In this document: one piece after another, positions 1 through 5,858 of the stretch
Numbering within the stretch: position 1 is the first letter of the stretch
How the letters are laid out: every line of letters begins with the position of its first letter
The notes under the pieces: generated by a model
What the model was told of the DNA's origin: nothing
Databases searched by the model: none
The model's input: the letters and a program-made list of their open reading frames with translations, nothing else
Translations under genes and position numbers: made by a program
Source of the DNA: Fidelibacterota bacterium
GTDB lineage: Bacteria > Marinisomatota > Marinisomatia > SCGC-AAA003-L08 > TMED6
Assembly (NCBI GenBank): GCA_002710085.1
Contig: PAOX01000034.1
Span: forward strand, 1-6,155
Reading direction: 5' to 3'
Length of the DNA: 6,155 nucleotides

Positions 1-405
1 TAAATTTGCACTTTTAAGACTCTCATTAAATTTACCTAATTCTCTATATAAATTGCTTAAATTACTTAATGGTGACCCATCACTTGGATTTAAATCAAAC
101 GATTTTTTATAATTCTTTATAGCTTCATCATTTTTATATAAATTTTTTTTAACCAACCCTAAAAAATTAAAACCCAATGCTTCTTTTTGATCCAACATAA
201 TTGCTTTTTCAAGAAATTTTTCACTCTGACTATAATTATTTTCCATATAGTAAGATATCCCATGAAACAAATAACCTTTTCCGCTTTCAGGAAAATTATC
301 AATTATGTTCTGTGAATTTTTTTTTAACTCTGAATGCTTACCTTCGCTAAACAGTTTAATTAAATCTATTATAATCTCATTAGTGGGTTCATTTTTTGAA
401 TTCAT
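1..405 (-). CDS. TPR-repeat protein, N-terminal part (3' end beyond window)
   Basis: Translating the minus strand from the ATG at 405-403 gives 135 open codons running off the window edge, so the C-terminus is missing. An in-frame TAA at 411-409, two codons upstream, leaves this ATG as the only nearby start. After a helical N-terminus (residues about 8-38) come two tetratricopeptide-like repeats of about 34 residues (about 44-77 and 78-111), with the usual Gly/Ala/Tyr spacing and a 'DLNPSD' repeat end, then part of a third ('NLYRELGKFNES'). TPRs are protein-interaction scaffolds. In AT-rich marine bacteria, N-termini of this style are often joined to a C-terminal oxygenase, glycosyltransferase or sulfotransferase domain, but no such domain is visible here. 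The start lies 23 bases after the oxygenase stop with no clear Shine-Dalgarno, so the gene is probably the next one in the same operon. The TPR call is good; the role is unknown. Confidence 0.8.
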   Translation of the reverse strand, partial: MNSKNEPTNEIIIDLIKLFSEGKHSELKKNSQNIIDNFPESGKGYLFHGISYYMENNYSQSEKFLEKAIMLDQKEALGFNFLGLVKKNLYKNDEAIKNYKKSFDLNPSDGSPLSNLSNLYRELGKFNESLKSANL

Positions 406-428
406 TTTTTATAAATTACTTTAGATTA

Positions 429-1109
429 TTAATTCTTAAGCTCATCAAACTCAAGTCCAATTTTTTTATCTCTTACCTTAGTATAACCCAGTGTTCCAGT
501 AATGGTATATGAAACATCATCATCGTCATCAGGAGGTAAAAATCTTGAAGCGTGTGTCCAATCTGTTGGCCAAATAATAGTCAACCCTTTAAAATGATTG
601 ATTGATGTTCCTTGGTAATAAAACTCAGTATTTCCTTTCTCATTTTGCAAAGAATTCAAATAAGTCTTAAAACTAAATAAATCCATGGAATTTTCAGCTG
701 ATTTTCGATGGTAATTATATTCATTAAATTCTTTTTCTGATCTTAAGAATTTAACAATTGAAGCATTTCGGGAAATACCTATTAAATCTGTTTGAATTGT
801 TGGCCAACTTTCGCAATATGATAAAAAACACTTTTCTAATATGAGAAAATAATTTTTTATAGGCTCATAATCTTCATTTGTGAGATTTTCTAGTCTAACT
901 TGCATCTGTTTACCATTAATTAATTTTTTATCATATTTTACACTTTGATCAGCATGATCATAAAATCCTATATCAGAATGAGACATTTCATTTTCTTCAA
1001 ATAGGTTAGTGATTTTATCGCAAATTTCTGTATTTTTAATTGACCACAAGCCAATAAAACTTGGTTGATGGATAGTTTCAACGGGGATAGGTACTAGATC
1101 TTTAATCAT
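429..1109 (-). CDS. Divergent P4H-like 2OG-Fe(II) oxygenase family protein, possibly inactive
   Basis: This 226-residue protein has the C-terminal double-stranded beta-helix pattern of prolyl-4-hydroxylase-like Fe(II)/2-oxoglutarate oxygenases: 'YNYH' at 131-134, 'TYLNS' at 149-153, 'GNTEF' at 159-163, 'IIWPTDWTHAS' at 178-188 and 'YTITG' at 201-205. It shares these landmarks with the oxygenase at 5859-6155, so the two are members of one subfamily. Residues 1-120 match the less conserved N-terminal part of such proteins. H134 and H186 fit the two iron-binding histidines. However, the acidic ligand expected two residues after H134 is Lys136, and the Lys expected just before 'YTITG', which would bind the 2-oxoglutarate carboxylate, is Ser200. 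A run of five Asp (194-198) sits in the loop before that strand. The ATG lies 1 base after the HlyD stop codon with only a weak AGAG upstream, which suggests translational coupling. There is no signal peptide, so a cytoplasmic location is expected. Family assignment is good; catalytic activity is doubtful and the substrate is unknown. Confidence 0.8.
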   Translation of the reverse strand: MIKDLVPIPVETIHQPSFIGLWSIKNTEICDKITNLFEENEMSHSDIGFYDHADQSVKYDKKLINGKQMQVRLENLTNEDYEPIKNYFLILEKCFLSYCESWPTIQTDLIGISRNASIVKFLRSEKEFNEYNYHRKSAENSMDLFSFKTYLNSLQNEKGNTEFYYQGTSINHFKGLTIIWPTDWTHASRFLPPDDDDDVSYTITGTLGYTKVRDKKIGLEFDELKN

Positions 1110-1110
1110 A

Positions 1111-2355
1111 TTATTTTTCTCTAAAAGCCCTCGATTGAAGTTTTGTTACTGGAGAAAAAATATAACCCAATACTGTTCTCTTATCACCTACAATGCTTGC
1201 TTGGATAACCATTCCAGGCTGAATACGTCCTCCAACCTTCTCACTAAATTCTTTAAAATTAGCTGATAATGTTGCAGTGTAAAAAATTTCACCGGTATTT
1301 TGATCAGTTCGAGTATTAGCAGATATTTTCTCAACTTTCCCCTGCATCCTTCCGTATATACTTTGATCATAAGAGGTTACAGCAATAAATGCTTTCATAT
1401 CTTTTTGAACAAATGCAGAATCTTCGGGTAACACTCTTGCTTCAATTATTAAATCTTCTTCATCAGGAACAACTTCGCCTAAAAGAGACCCAGACTCAAC
1501 AAGTTGTCCGATTGTAAAAATATTCACATTAGTTAAGGTACCTTTTACTGGCGATTTTATAACGGCTTGTTCTGCTCTTAATCTATGCCCAGGTAATACA
1601 GCTTTAGCATTCGATAGAATTTCCTCAGCTTCTGAAAGCTCTAATAGAATCTGGTTTTTTCTCTTTAATAATTGCTGTTTACTCATAAGCAAAGACATTT
1701 CTGACTCTGCTCCTTGACTATATAAATCCTCAGACATTGAAAGTTGTCTTTCTGTTATTTCTAATTCAGCTTTATTCAAATTATAGATTTGAGTTTCAAT
1801 TTCAACATAATCCGGTCTATTTTCTCTTACTTCTAAATCAAAGAATAATTCTTTATCAATTCCTGATTCTGCTTTTAATCTACCTATCTTGGCTAATGTC
1901 GCATAATATAAGTTTTCAGTTTTATCTCTTTCAGCAATTGTTTCTAAGGCATCAATTGAAAAAAGAGGATCTCCTTCATTCACATAACTTCCTTCTTCAA
2001 CATGAATTTTTTCTAATTTTCCTGTTATTATAGATGTAATCATTTGAATTTTTGAATTTGGGGTTACTTGACCGTTAGCCATAACGCTTCTATCAATTTT
2101 AGCTATTGATCCCCAAATTGCAAAAGAAACAACAACAGCTATAATAAAGAAATAGAGTGTATTAGCCTTATTTATTGGTCTATCAATCTCATCCTTCAAA
2201 GGATCTATTAAACGATCATCTTGGTCTATTAATTCAAATTTTGCAGTAAAAAAACTTCTTGTAGAATTTAATAAATTTTTAAAAAAATCACTCTGAAAAA
2301 AAGCTATAATTTTATTTACTAAATCCTGAACTTTTTCATTTATTTTTTTAAACAT
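1111..2355 (-). CDS. HlyD-family type I secretion membrane-fusion protein
   Basis: This 414-residue protein is the periplasmic adaptor that links the inner-membrane ABC exporter to the TolC-like channel. A cytoplasmic N-terminal stretch of about 65 residues precedes a single membrane segment (about 66-82), the classic type II topology of HlyD/PrtE/LapC proteins. A first lipoyl half follows (about 105-137, with 'VEEGSYVNEGDPLFSID'), then an alpha-helical hairpin rich in Glu, Leu and Lys (about 138-255), the second lipoyl half (about 262-296, 'AVIKSPVKGTL') and a beta-barrel region (about 300-390) with the typical 'RIQPGMVIQASI'. The C-terminus 'SPVTKLQSRAFREK' is also typical of the family, and the length is normal. 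The start lies 2 bases after the ABC gene's stop; its Shine-Dalgarno AAGGG is inside the last ABC codons, so the pair is almost certainly co-translated. The next gene begins 1 base after the stop. Confidence 0.95.
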   Translation of the reverse strand: MFKKINEKVQDLVNKIIAFFQSDFFKNLLNSTRSFFTAKFELIDQDDRLIDPLKDEIDRPINKANTLYFFIIAVVVSFAIWGSIAKIDRSVMANGQVTPNSKIQMITSIITGKLEKIHVEEGSYVNEGDPLFSIDALETIAERDKTENLYYATLAKIGRLKAESGIDKELFFDLEVRENRPDYVEIETQIYNLNKAELEITERQLSMSEDLYSQGAESEMSLLMSKQQLLKRKNQILLELSEAEEILSNAKAVLPGHRLRAEQAVIKSPVKGTLTNVNIFTIGQLVESGSLLGEVVPDEEDLIIEARVLPEDSAFVQKDMKAFIAVTSYDQSIYGRMQGKVEKISANTRTDQNTGEIFYTATLSANFKEFSEKVGGRIQPGMVIQASIVGDKRTVLGYIFSPVTKLQSRAFREK

Positions 2356-2357
2356 TC

Positions 2358-4094
2358 TTAACCCTTGCCTATCTGAGAAACTTCTTTAACGGGTTGTATT
2401 TTTTTTAGATATTCTTCTGCAGGCATATCAACTTGTATACCTCTATCATTGATTATAATAACTCTTGTAGCTTTATTAATAAATGAAGCACGATGAGTAC
2501 AAAAGAAAACAGTCCTTCCATCAAAATAATCCTCTAGATTTTCAAGAATTCTACTTTCTGTATCCATATCCATTGCTGATGTCGGTTCATCTAATACAAG
2601 AATATTAGGTTGGTTTATTAGAGCTCTTGCCCAGCATAGAGATTGTTGTTGCCCTCCCGATAATCCTTTACCGCCGTCAGTAAGTTTAAACTTATAAGCA
2701 TCTGGTAACTTACCTACAAATTCATCGACAAGAGATAATCTAGATGCAGCAAAAAAATCTTCCTTAGTAATTTCATCAGCATTTATTTTAATATTATCTT
2801 CTATAGTGCCTTTAAATAGTTGAACATTTTGCAGAATTACACCTACATTTCGCCTTAAATCATTTTGTCTAATACTATTTACATCAATATTATCAATCAT
2901 AACATAACCTTGATCGGCTTTGTTTAAACCTAAAATAAGACTTATTAGTGTAGATTTACCGCATCCTACTGGTCCCATTAAAGCAATTCTCTCTCCTGCT
3001 TTAATTTCTAAATCAAGATTTTCAAAAACTTTATCATTTGATCCAGGATACCCAAAAGTTACATTCTTAAAAGAAATGTCACCATTTAATTTCTCAACCT
3101 CGACTTGATCAGATTTTATTTCTTCTAATGAAATAACATTCATTAAACCATTTATTGTTGAATATGATTTAAAAGCTTGATTAATTCCTCCAAGGGTTTG
3201 ACTGAACTGAGCTAGAGGAGCAAGAGTTCTACCTGAAAGAATAACACAAGCAATTAACGCTCCTGTAGTTATTTGCTGTTCTGCAACTAAGTAGACACCC
3301 ATAAAGACAATACCTAGTGAACTAAACTGCATACCTGTACTAGTAAAATTTGAGGATGCAGCAGTTACCATTCGAGCTTTCAAACCAGCTAAAGAATGGG
3401 CATTAACACTTTTATTCCAATCCCGTTTTAATCTATTTCCTCCTGCGATAGCTTTGACAGTATCAATGTTATTAAGCAATTCGACTAAAATTGAATATTT
3501 ATCTAAATTGGTATCATAATTTGTTATTGTAAATCTTTTTAAAAGAGGCTGAAAAAATAAGCTAAATAGAATAACTGTTACTACAATTCCAAGAGGAACA
3601 AAACCAACTGGGCCTCCAATAGAAAAGATTACCCCAATAAAAAAGAGCATGAAAGGTAAATCAATAAAAGTATTTAATGAAGCTGAAGTAAATAAATTCT
3701 TTAGTGAGTCAAATTCTCTTATAACACTAGTCAAAGCTCCTGCAGCTTGTCTTTTTTCACTACCTGAAGAATTTCCCATATCTTGTTCTGTCAACTTTTG
3801 GAAAATTCTATCTCCTACTGAACGATCTATGGAGGCGCCTGCGATATCTATATAGTAGGTCCTTAGCATCTTCATGGCGTAATCAAATATAAAAACAATC
3901 ACTACTCCAATAGCTAATGCAATAAGGGAATTTGTTGCAAAATTTGGAAGTATTTTATCGTAAACAGTCATAATATAAAAGGCTGTAACAAGAGCAAATA
4001 TATTGATAAAAACACTACCAATAGCTACTTGAGTATAAAGCCCTTTATTCTTTATTATTGGGCCCCAAAACCAATGTTTTTTATAATTATTCAT
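2358..4094 (-). CDS. Type I secretion ABC transporter (permease-ATPase), LapB/LssB-like without C39-like domain
   Basis: This 578-residue half-transporter is expected to dimerise in the inner membrane and use ATP to drive an unfolded substrate through the HlyD/TolC conduit. Membrane segments fall at about 22-42, 53-72, 142-182 and 252-290. The nucleotide-binding domain is complete: Walker A 'GPVGCGKST' (374-382), Q-loop Gln422, signature 'LSGGQ' (478-482), Walker B 'ILVLDEP' (498-504, catalytic Glu503), D-loop 'SAMD' (506-509) and H-loop His534. The opening 'HWFWGP' (7-12) and 'FYIMTVYDKILPN' resemble the membrane domain of LapB/LssB adhesin exporters, which normally carry a C39-like domain of about 130 residues before it. 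That domain is absent. An in-frame TGA at 4142-4140, 16 codons upstream, rules out a long extension. PrtD/HasD/AprD exporters also lack it, so a PrtD-type label is the alternative. A good Shine-Dalgarno (AGGGAAG) precedes the ATG. The substrate class (adhesin, protease or other) cannot be told from this protein. Confidence 0.95.
   Translation of the reverse strand: MNNYKKHWFWGPIIKNKGLYTQVAIGSVFINIFALVTAFYIMTVYDKILPNFATNSLIALAIGVVIVFIFDYAMKMLRTYYIDIAGASIDRSVGDRIFQKLTEQDMGNSSGSEKRQAAGALTSVIREFDSLKNLFTSASLNTFIDLPFMLFFIGVIFSIGGPVGFVPLGIVVTVILFSLFFQPLLKRFTITNYDTNLDKYSILVELLNNIDTVKAIAGGNRLKRDWNKSVNAHSLAGLKARMVTAASSNFTSTGMQFSSLGIVFMGVYLVAEQQITTGALIACVILSGRTLAPLAQFSQTLGGINQAFKSYSTINGLMNVISLEEIKSDQVEVEKLNGDISFKNVTFGYPGSNDKVFENLDLEIKAGERIALMGPVGCGKSTLISLILGLNKADQGYVMIDNIDVNSIRQNDLRRNVGVILQNVQLFKGTIEDNIKINADEITKEDFFAASRLSLVDEFVGKLPDAYKFKLTDGGKGLSGGQQQSLCWARALINQPNILVLDEPTSAMDMDTESRILENLEDYFDGRTVFFCTHRASFINKATRVIIINDRGIQVDMPAEEYLKKIQPVKEVSQIGKG
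2362..2366 (-). promoter_or_regulatory. Ribosome binding site for the HlyD gene, inside the ABC gene
   Basis: AAGGG on the minus strand lies 6 bases before the HlyD ATG and is made from the last two sense codons (AAG GGT) of the ABC gene. It fixes the HlyD start and implies translational coupling of the two inner-membrane components. Confidence 0.7.
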
Positions 4095-4096
4095 AA

Positions 4097-4103
4097 CTTC
4101 CCT
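4097..4103 (-). promoter_or_regulatory. Ribosome binding site for the ABC transporter gene
   Basis: AGGGAAG ends 2 bases before the ATG at 4094, and a second purine block, AGAGG (4110-4106), lies just upstream. Either block could serve as Shine-Dalgarno. Together they support this ATG as the start and fit an independently translated gene at the head of a transcript or segment. Confidence 0.6.
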
Positions 4104-4113
4104 AACCTCTTTG

Positions 4114-4143
4114 TATATATGGTTATATAAATAAATATATCAA
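4114..4143 (-). promoter_or_regulatory. Possible sigma70-type promoter ahead of the ABC-HlyD-oxygenase-TPR genes
   Basis: In the 107-base gap between the TolC and ABC genes, TTGATA (4143-4138) is followed after 18 bases by TATATA (4119-4114), about 20 bases before the ABC start codon. The match is fair, but the gap is so AT-rich that such boxes arise easily by chance. No GC-rich hairpin with a T-run is visible between the TolC stop and this site, so read-through from the TolC gene is also possible. The rest of the gap (4144-4201) holds only AT-rich sequence, with a weak 7-bp inverted repeat (ATTTTAA/TTAAAAT). Confidence 0.35.
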
Positions 4144-4201
4144 GACTGTATCTGATTTTAAAAATAATATGAATATTAAGTTAAAATTTAGTAATCAAAT
4201 A

Positions 4202-5515
4202 TTAATTATTAACAGCTTTAGTAATAACAAAATTTTGTAAATTCTGAGTTATTAACTTAAGAGATAGATTAACTTGAACATATTGTGACTCTAACATGTT
4301 AATATTCCTTTGTATTTGGTTTATTTGAAACAAAAGATCGATAAAAGAAACACCAATAAATTGTGCTGAAGTCAGTTGAGCTTGTAAAACATTTGCTTGA
4401 TTATTTAGATCATCTAAAGCCTGGTATTGGTCATTTAACTGCTTATATATCGATGAAATATTTGATAATAAACTAAGTTTTTCAACTTCATCAATCCTTC
4501 TTTGATAATCTATTCGATACTTAACAGAATTTACTGTCGATCTTTTTGCACTTACGCGTTTACGATTTGCTCCAAAATCCAAAAATTGCCAACTTGCCTG
4601 TAAGCCACCCTTAACATCATATTCATCTTCCTCTTCAGAACTCCCATCAACATCATATAATGTACCTGTGACTGTAAGAGCAACACTAGGAAGCCCATCT
4701 CCTCTACTTTTTTGAAGATCTGCTTTAGCTGATTCAAGTTCATACTTAGCTGTTTCTAAATCATAACTAATATTATCAGATTCATAACCATCAAAATTAA
4801 AATCTCTATAGCTTGTTGCTTCACCAGTAGGATTAATACTAGTATCAAAGAATCGTCTAAAAGCAGCCTCATATGAAAATAATTCATTTTCAGATCTATT
4901 ATAAAGTAATTGAATTTCGCTTAATTTAACTTTTATTTGTGAATATATACTCAAATCAGTTAATCCAGCATTAAATCTTTTCTCTTCTAAATCAACGATC
5001 CTCTTTGCTCTAGTAAGCGTAGTATTTACTTGGTCCTTAAACTTTAAAGCCGCATTATAATTTATATAAGCAATCGTTGACTCAATGATAGTTTCACTGA
5101 AACGTTTATTAGCTTGAAGAACTTGTCCAGAAAGTCTTGCTTTATTTCGATTAATATCAGATTGTATTCTAAAACCAGTAAATATTGGTTGAACCATCTG
5201 AACACGTAAATCTAGACCATCATCCTCAAATTTTCTCAAAGAATTTTTATCACTAATTTTTCTATCTAACATTAATGCGTTAACAATTGACGCATTAAAT
5301 ACAGGAAGACGAGCTCTCCGGGCTGCGCTTAAATCCGCTTCAATTGACTCCACATCTATTCGTCCAGATATTACATTTGGTTCTTTCGAAGAGACATTCA
5401 ACGCAAGTTCGAAAATTTCTTCTAACGGCTTAGATTCAAGAATCCTTGGATTCAGAAATACAAGAAAAACAGCAACAAATAGAAAAAAGATTTTATTTTG
5501 ATTTCTCATCAACAT
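4202..5515 (-). CDS. TolC-family outer-membrane channel of the type I secretion system
   Basis: This 437-residue protein is the outer-membrane exit duct. It starts with a signal peptide: Arg/Lys near the N-terminus, hydrophobic core 'FFLFVAVFLVFL' (10-21), probable cleavage around residues 27-30. The two-fold repeat typical of outer-membrane efflux proteins is visible. The first half has 'RRARLPVF' (66-73) and 'QPIFTGFR' (109-116) followed by long helices. The second half has 'GDGLPSVALTVTG' (272-284) and 'WQFLDFGANRKR' (309-320) followed by another long helical stretch, with 'GVSFIDLLFQINQIQ' at 388-402. A strongly acidic stretch (287-300, 'SSEEEDEYD') falls where an outward-facing beta-hairpin loop is expected. 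Length is normal for the family. The chosen ATG overlaps the preceding gene by 23 bases; ATG at codon 3 (5509) is an equally plausible start. Its position one gene before the ABC and HlyD genes completes the tripartite exporter. Confidence 0.93.
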   Translation of the reverse strand: MLMRNQNKIFFLFVAVFLVFLNPRILESKPLEEIFELALNVSSKEPNVISGRIDVESIEADLSAARRARLPVFNASIVNALMLDRKISDKNSLRKFEDDGLDLRVQMVQPIFTGFRIQSDINRNKARLSGQVLQANKRFSETIIESTIAYINYNAALKFKDQVNTTLTRAKRIVDLEEKRFNAGLTDLSIYSQIKVKLSEIQLLYNRSENELFSYEAAFRRFFDTSINPTGEATSYRDFNFDGYESDNISYDLETAKYELESAKADLQKSRGDGLPSVALTVTGTLYDVDGSSEEEDEYDVKGGLQASWQFLDFGANRKRVSAKRSTVNSVKYRIDYQRRIDEVEKLSLLSNISSIYKQLNDQYQALDDLNNQANVLQAQLTSAQFIGVSFIDLLFQINQIQRNINMLESQYVQVNLSLKLITQNLQNFVITKAVNN

Positions 5516-5783
5516 CAGCTAATGAAGCCTTTTTTCCAGAGCCTTTTTCTTTTTTTTCTTTATTGCTCCCATTTGAACTTTCTGATGCTTGGGCGCCTTC
5601 GGTTTCTAGTTGTTCATTTAATCCTTTTACACCTTCAACTAAAGCATTAACAAAATTATTAATATTTGATGCAGGAATAAATAAATCTTCTGTATTTGTT
5701 TCACCCTTCGCATCAATTCTAGCTACTTGTATTCTTAGGACATTATTAGATAATGTCATACCTGAAATTCCATCAATAAACAT
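5493..5783 (-). CDS. Small unknown protein, first gene of the secretion cluster
   Basis: I do not recognise a named family for this 96-residue protein. The ATG is preceded by a near-perfect Shine-Dalgarno (AGGAGGA), and its 3' end overlaps the TolC start by 23 bases; both argue that it is a real, well-translated gene coupled to the exporter. Residues 1-36 look like a small beta unit ('NNVLRIQVARID', 13-24, then 'EDLFIPA', 32-38). A predicted amphipathic helix follows (about 39-60, 'NNFVNALVEGVKGLNEQLE'). Residues 61-96 are low-complexity Ser, Lys, Glu and Gly and probably disordered. There is no signal peptide or membrane segment, so the protein is expected in the cytoplasm. It is too small and lacks the Gly/Asp repeats to be an RTX substrate. 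A role as adaptor, chaperone or regulator of the exporter is conceivable but unsupported beyond gene position. Confidence 0.75.
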   Translation of the reverse strand: MFIDGISGMTLSNNVLRIQVARIDAKGETNTEDLFIPASNINNFVNALVEGVKGLNEQLETEGAQASESSNGSNKEKKEKGSGKKASLADVDEKSK

Positions 5784-5787
5784 AACT

Positions 5788-5794
5788 TCCTCCT
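5788..5794 (-). promoter_or_regulatory. Strong ribosome binding site for the small unknown gene
   Basis: AGGAGGA lies 4 bases before the ATG at 5783. It is the best Shine-Dalgarno in the window and fixes the start of the small gene. Confidence 0.8.
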
Positions 5795-5810
5795 GATATA
5801 TGATAGTATA

Positions 5811-5838
5811 TATATAGGTGTTCGTTTTGAGATTACAA
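5811..5838 (-). promoter_or_regulatory. Possible sigma70-type promoter ahead of the small gene and TolC
   Basis: TTGTAA (5838-5833) and TATATA (5816-5811) are separated by 16 bases, in the 75-base gap between the upstream oxygenase and the small gene. An alternative -10, TATACT, lies at 5810-5805. The gap contains no recognisable terminator for the oxygenase gene, so co-transcription with it is also possible. The whole gap is AT-rich, which lowers the value of the match. Confidence 0.35.
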
Positions 5839-5858
5839 TATTAAAAGTGAATTAAATT

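Noticed and set aside
136..325. Runs of 8-9 A (minus strand) in the TPR gene as possible slippage or frameshift sites
   Set aside because: TPR-like sequence continues in the same frame on both sides of the runs, so there is no frameshift, and such runs are expected in AT-rich Lys/Asn-rich coding sequence.
1737..2033. Plus-strand open frame of 98 codons inside the HlyD gene
   Set aside because: It is antisense to the helical hairpin of HlyD and its Leu/Phe/Gln-rich product is what the reverse complement of a coiled-coil coding region gives. No Shine-Dalgarno or family match supports it.
2920..3108. Plus-strand open frame of 62 codons antisense to the ABC Walker A region
   Set aside because: It lies fully inside a conserved catalytic domain on the other strand, and its sequence simply mirrors that region.
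4144..4201. Possible terminator after the TolC gene
   Set aside because: Only a weak 7-bp A/T inverted repeat with a long AT-rich spacer is present. There is no GC-containing stem followed by a T-run.
5446..5796. Plus-strand open frame of 116 codons opposite the small gene and TolC start
   Set aside because: The minus-strand gene has a strong Shine-Dalgarno, sensible protein structure and operon spacing. The plus-strand product is Ser/Phe-rich low-complexity sequence typical of an antisense shadow.
5796..5820. TA-rich near-repeat upstream of the small gene as an operator or tandem repeat
   Set aside because: Short alternating TA stretches are common in such an AT-rich intergenic region, and no repeated unit or symmetric operator beyond simple TA alternation is visible.
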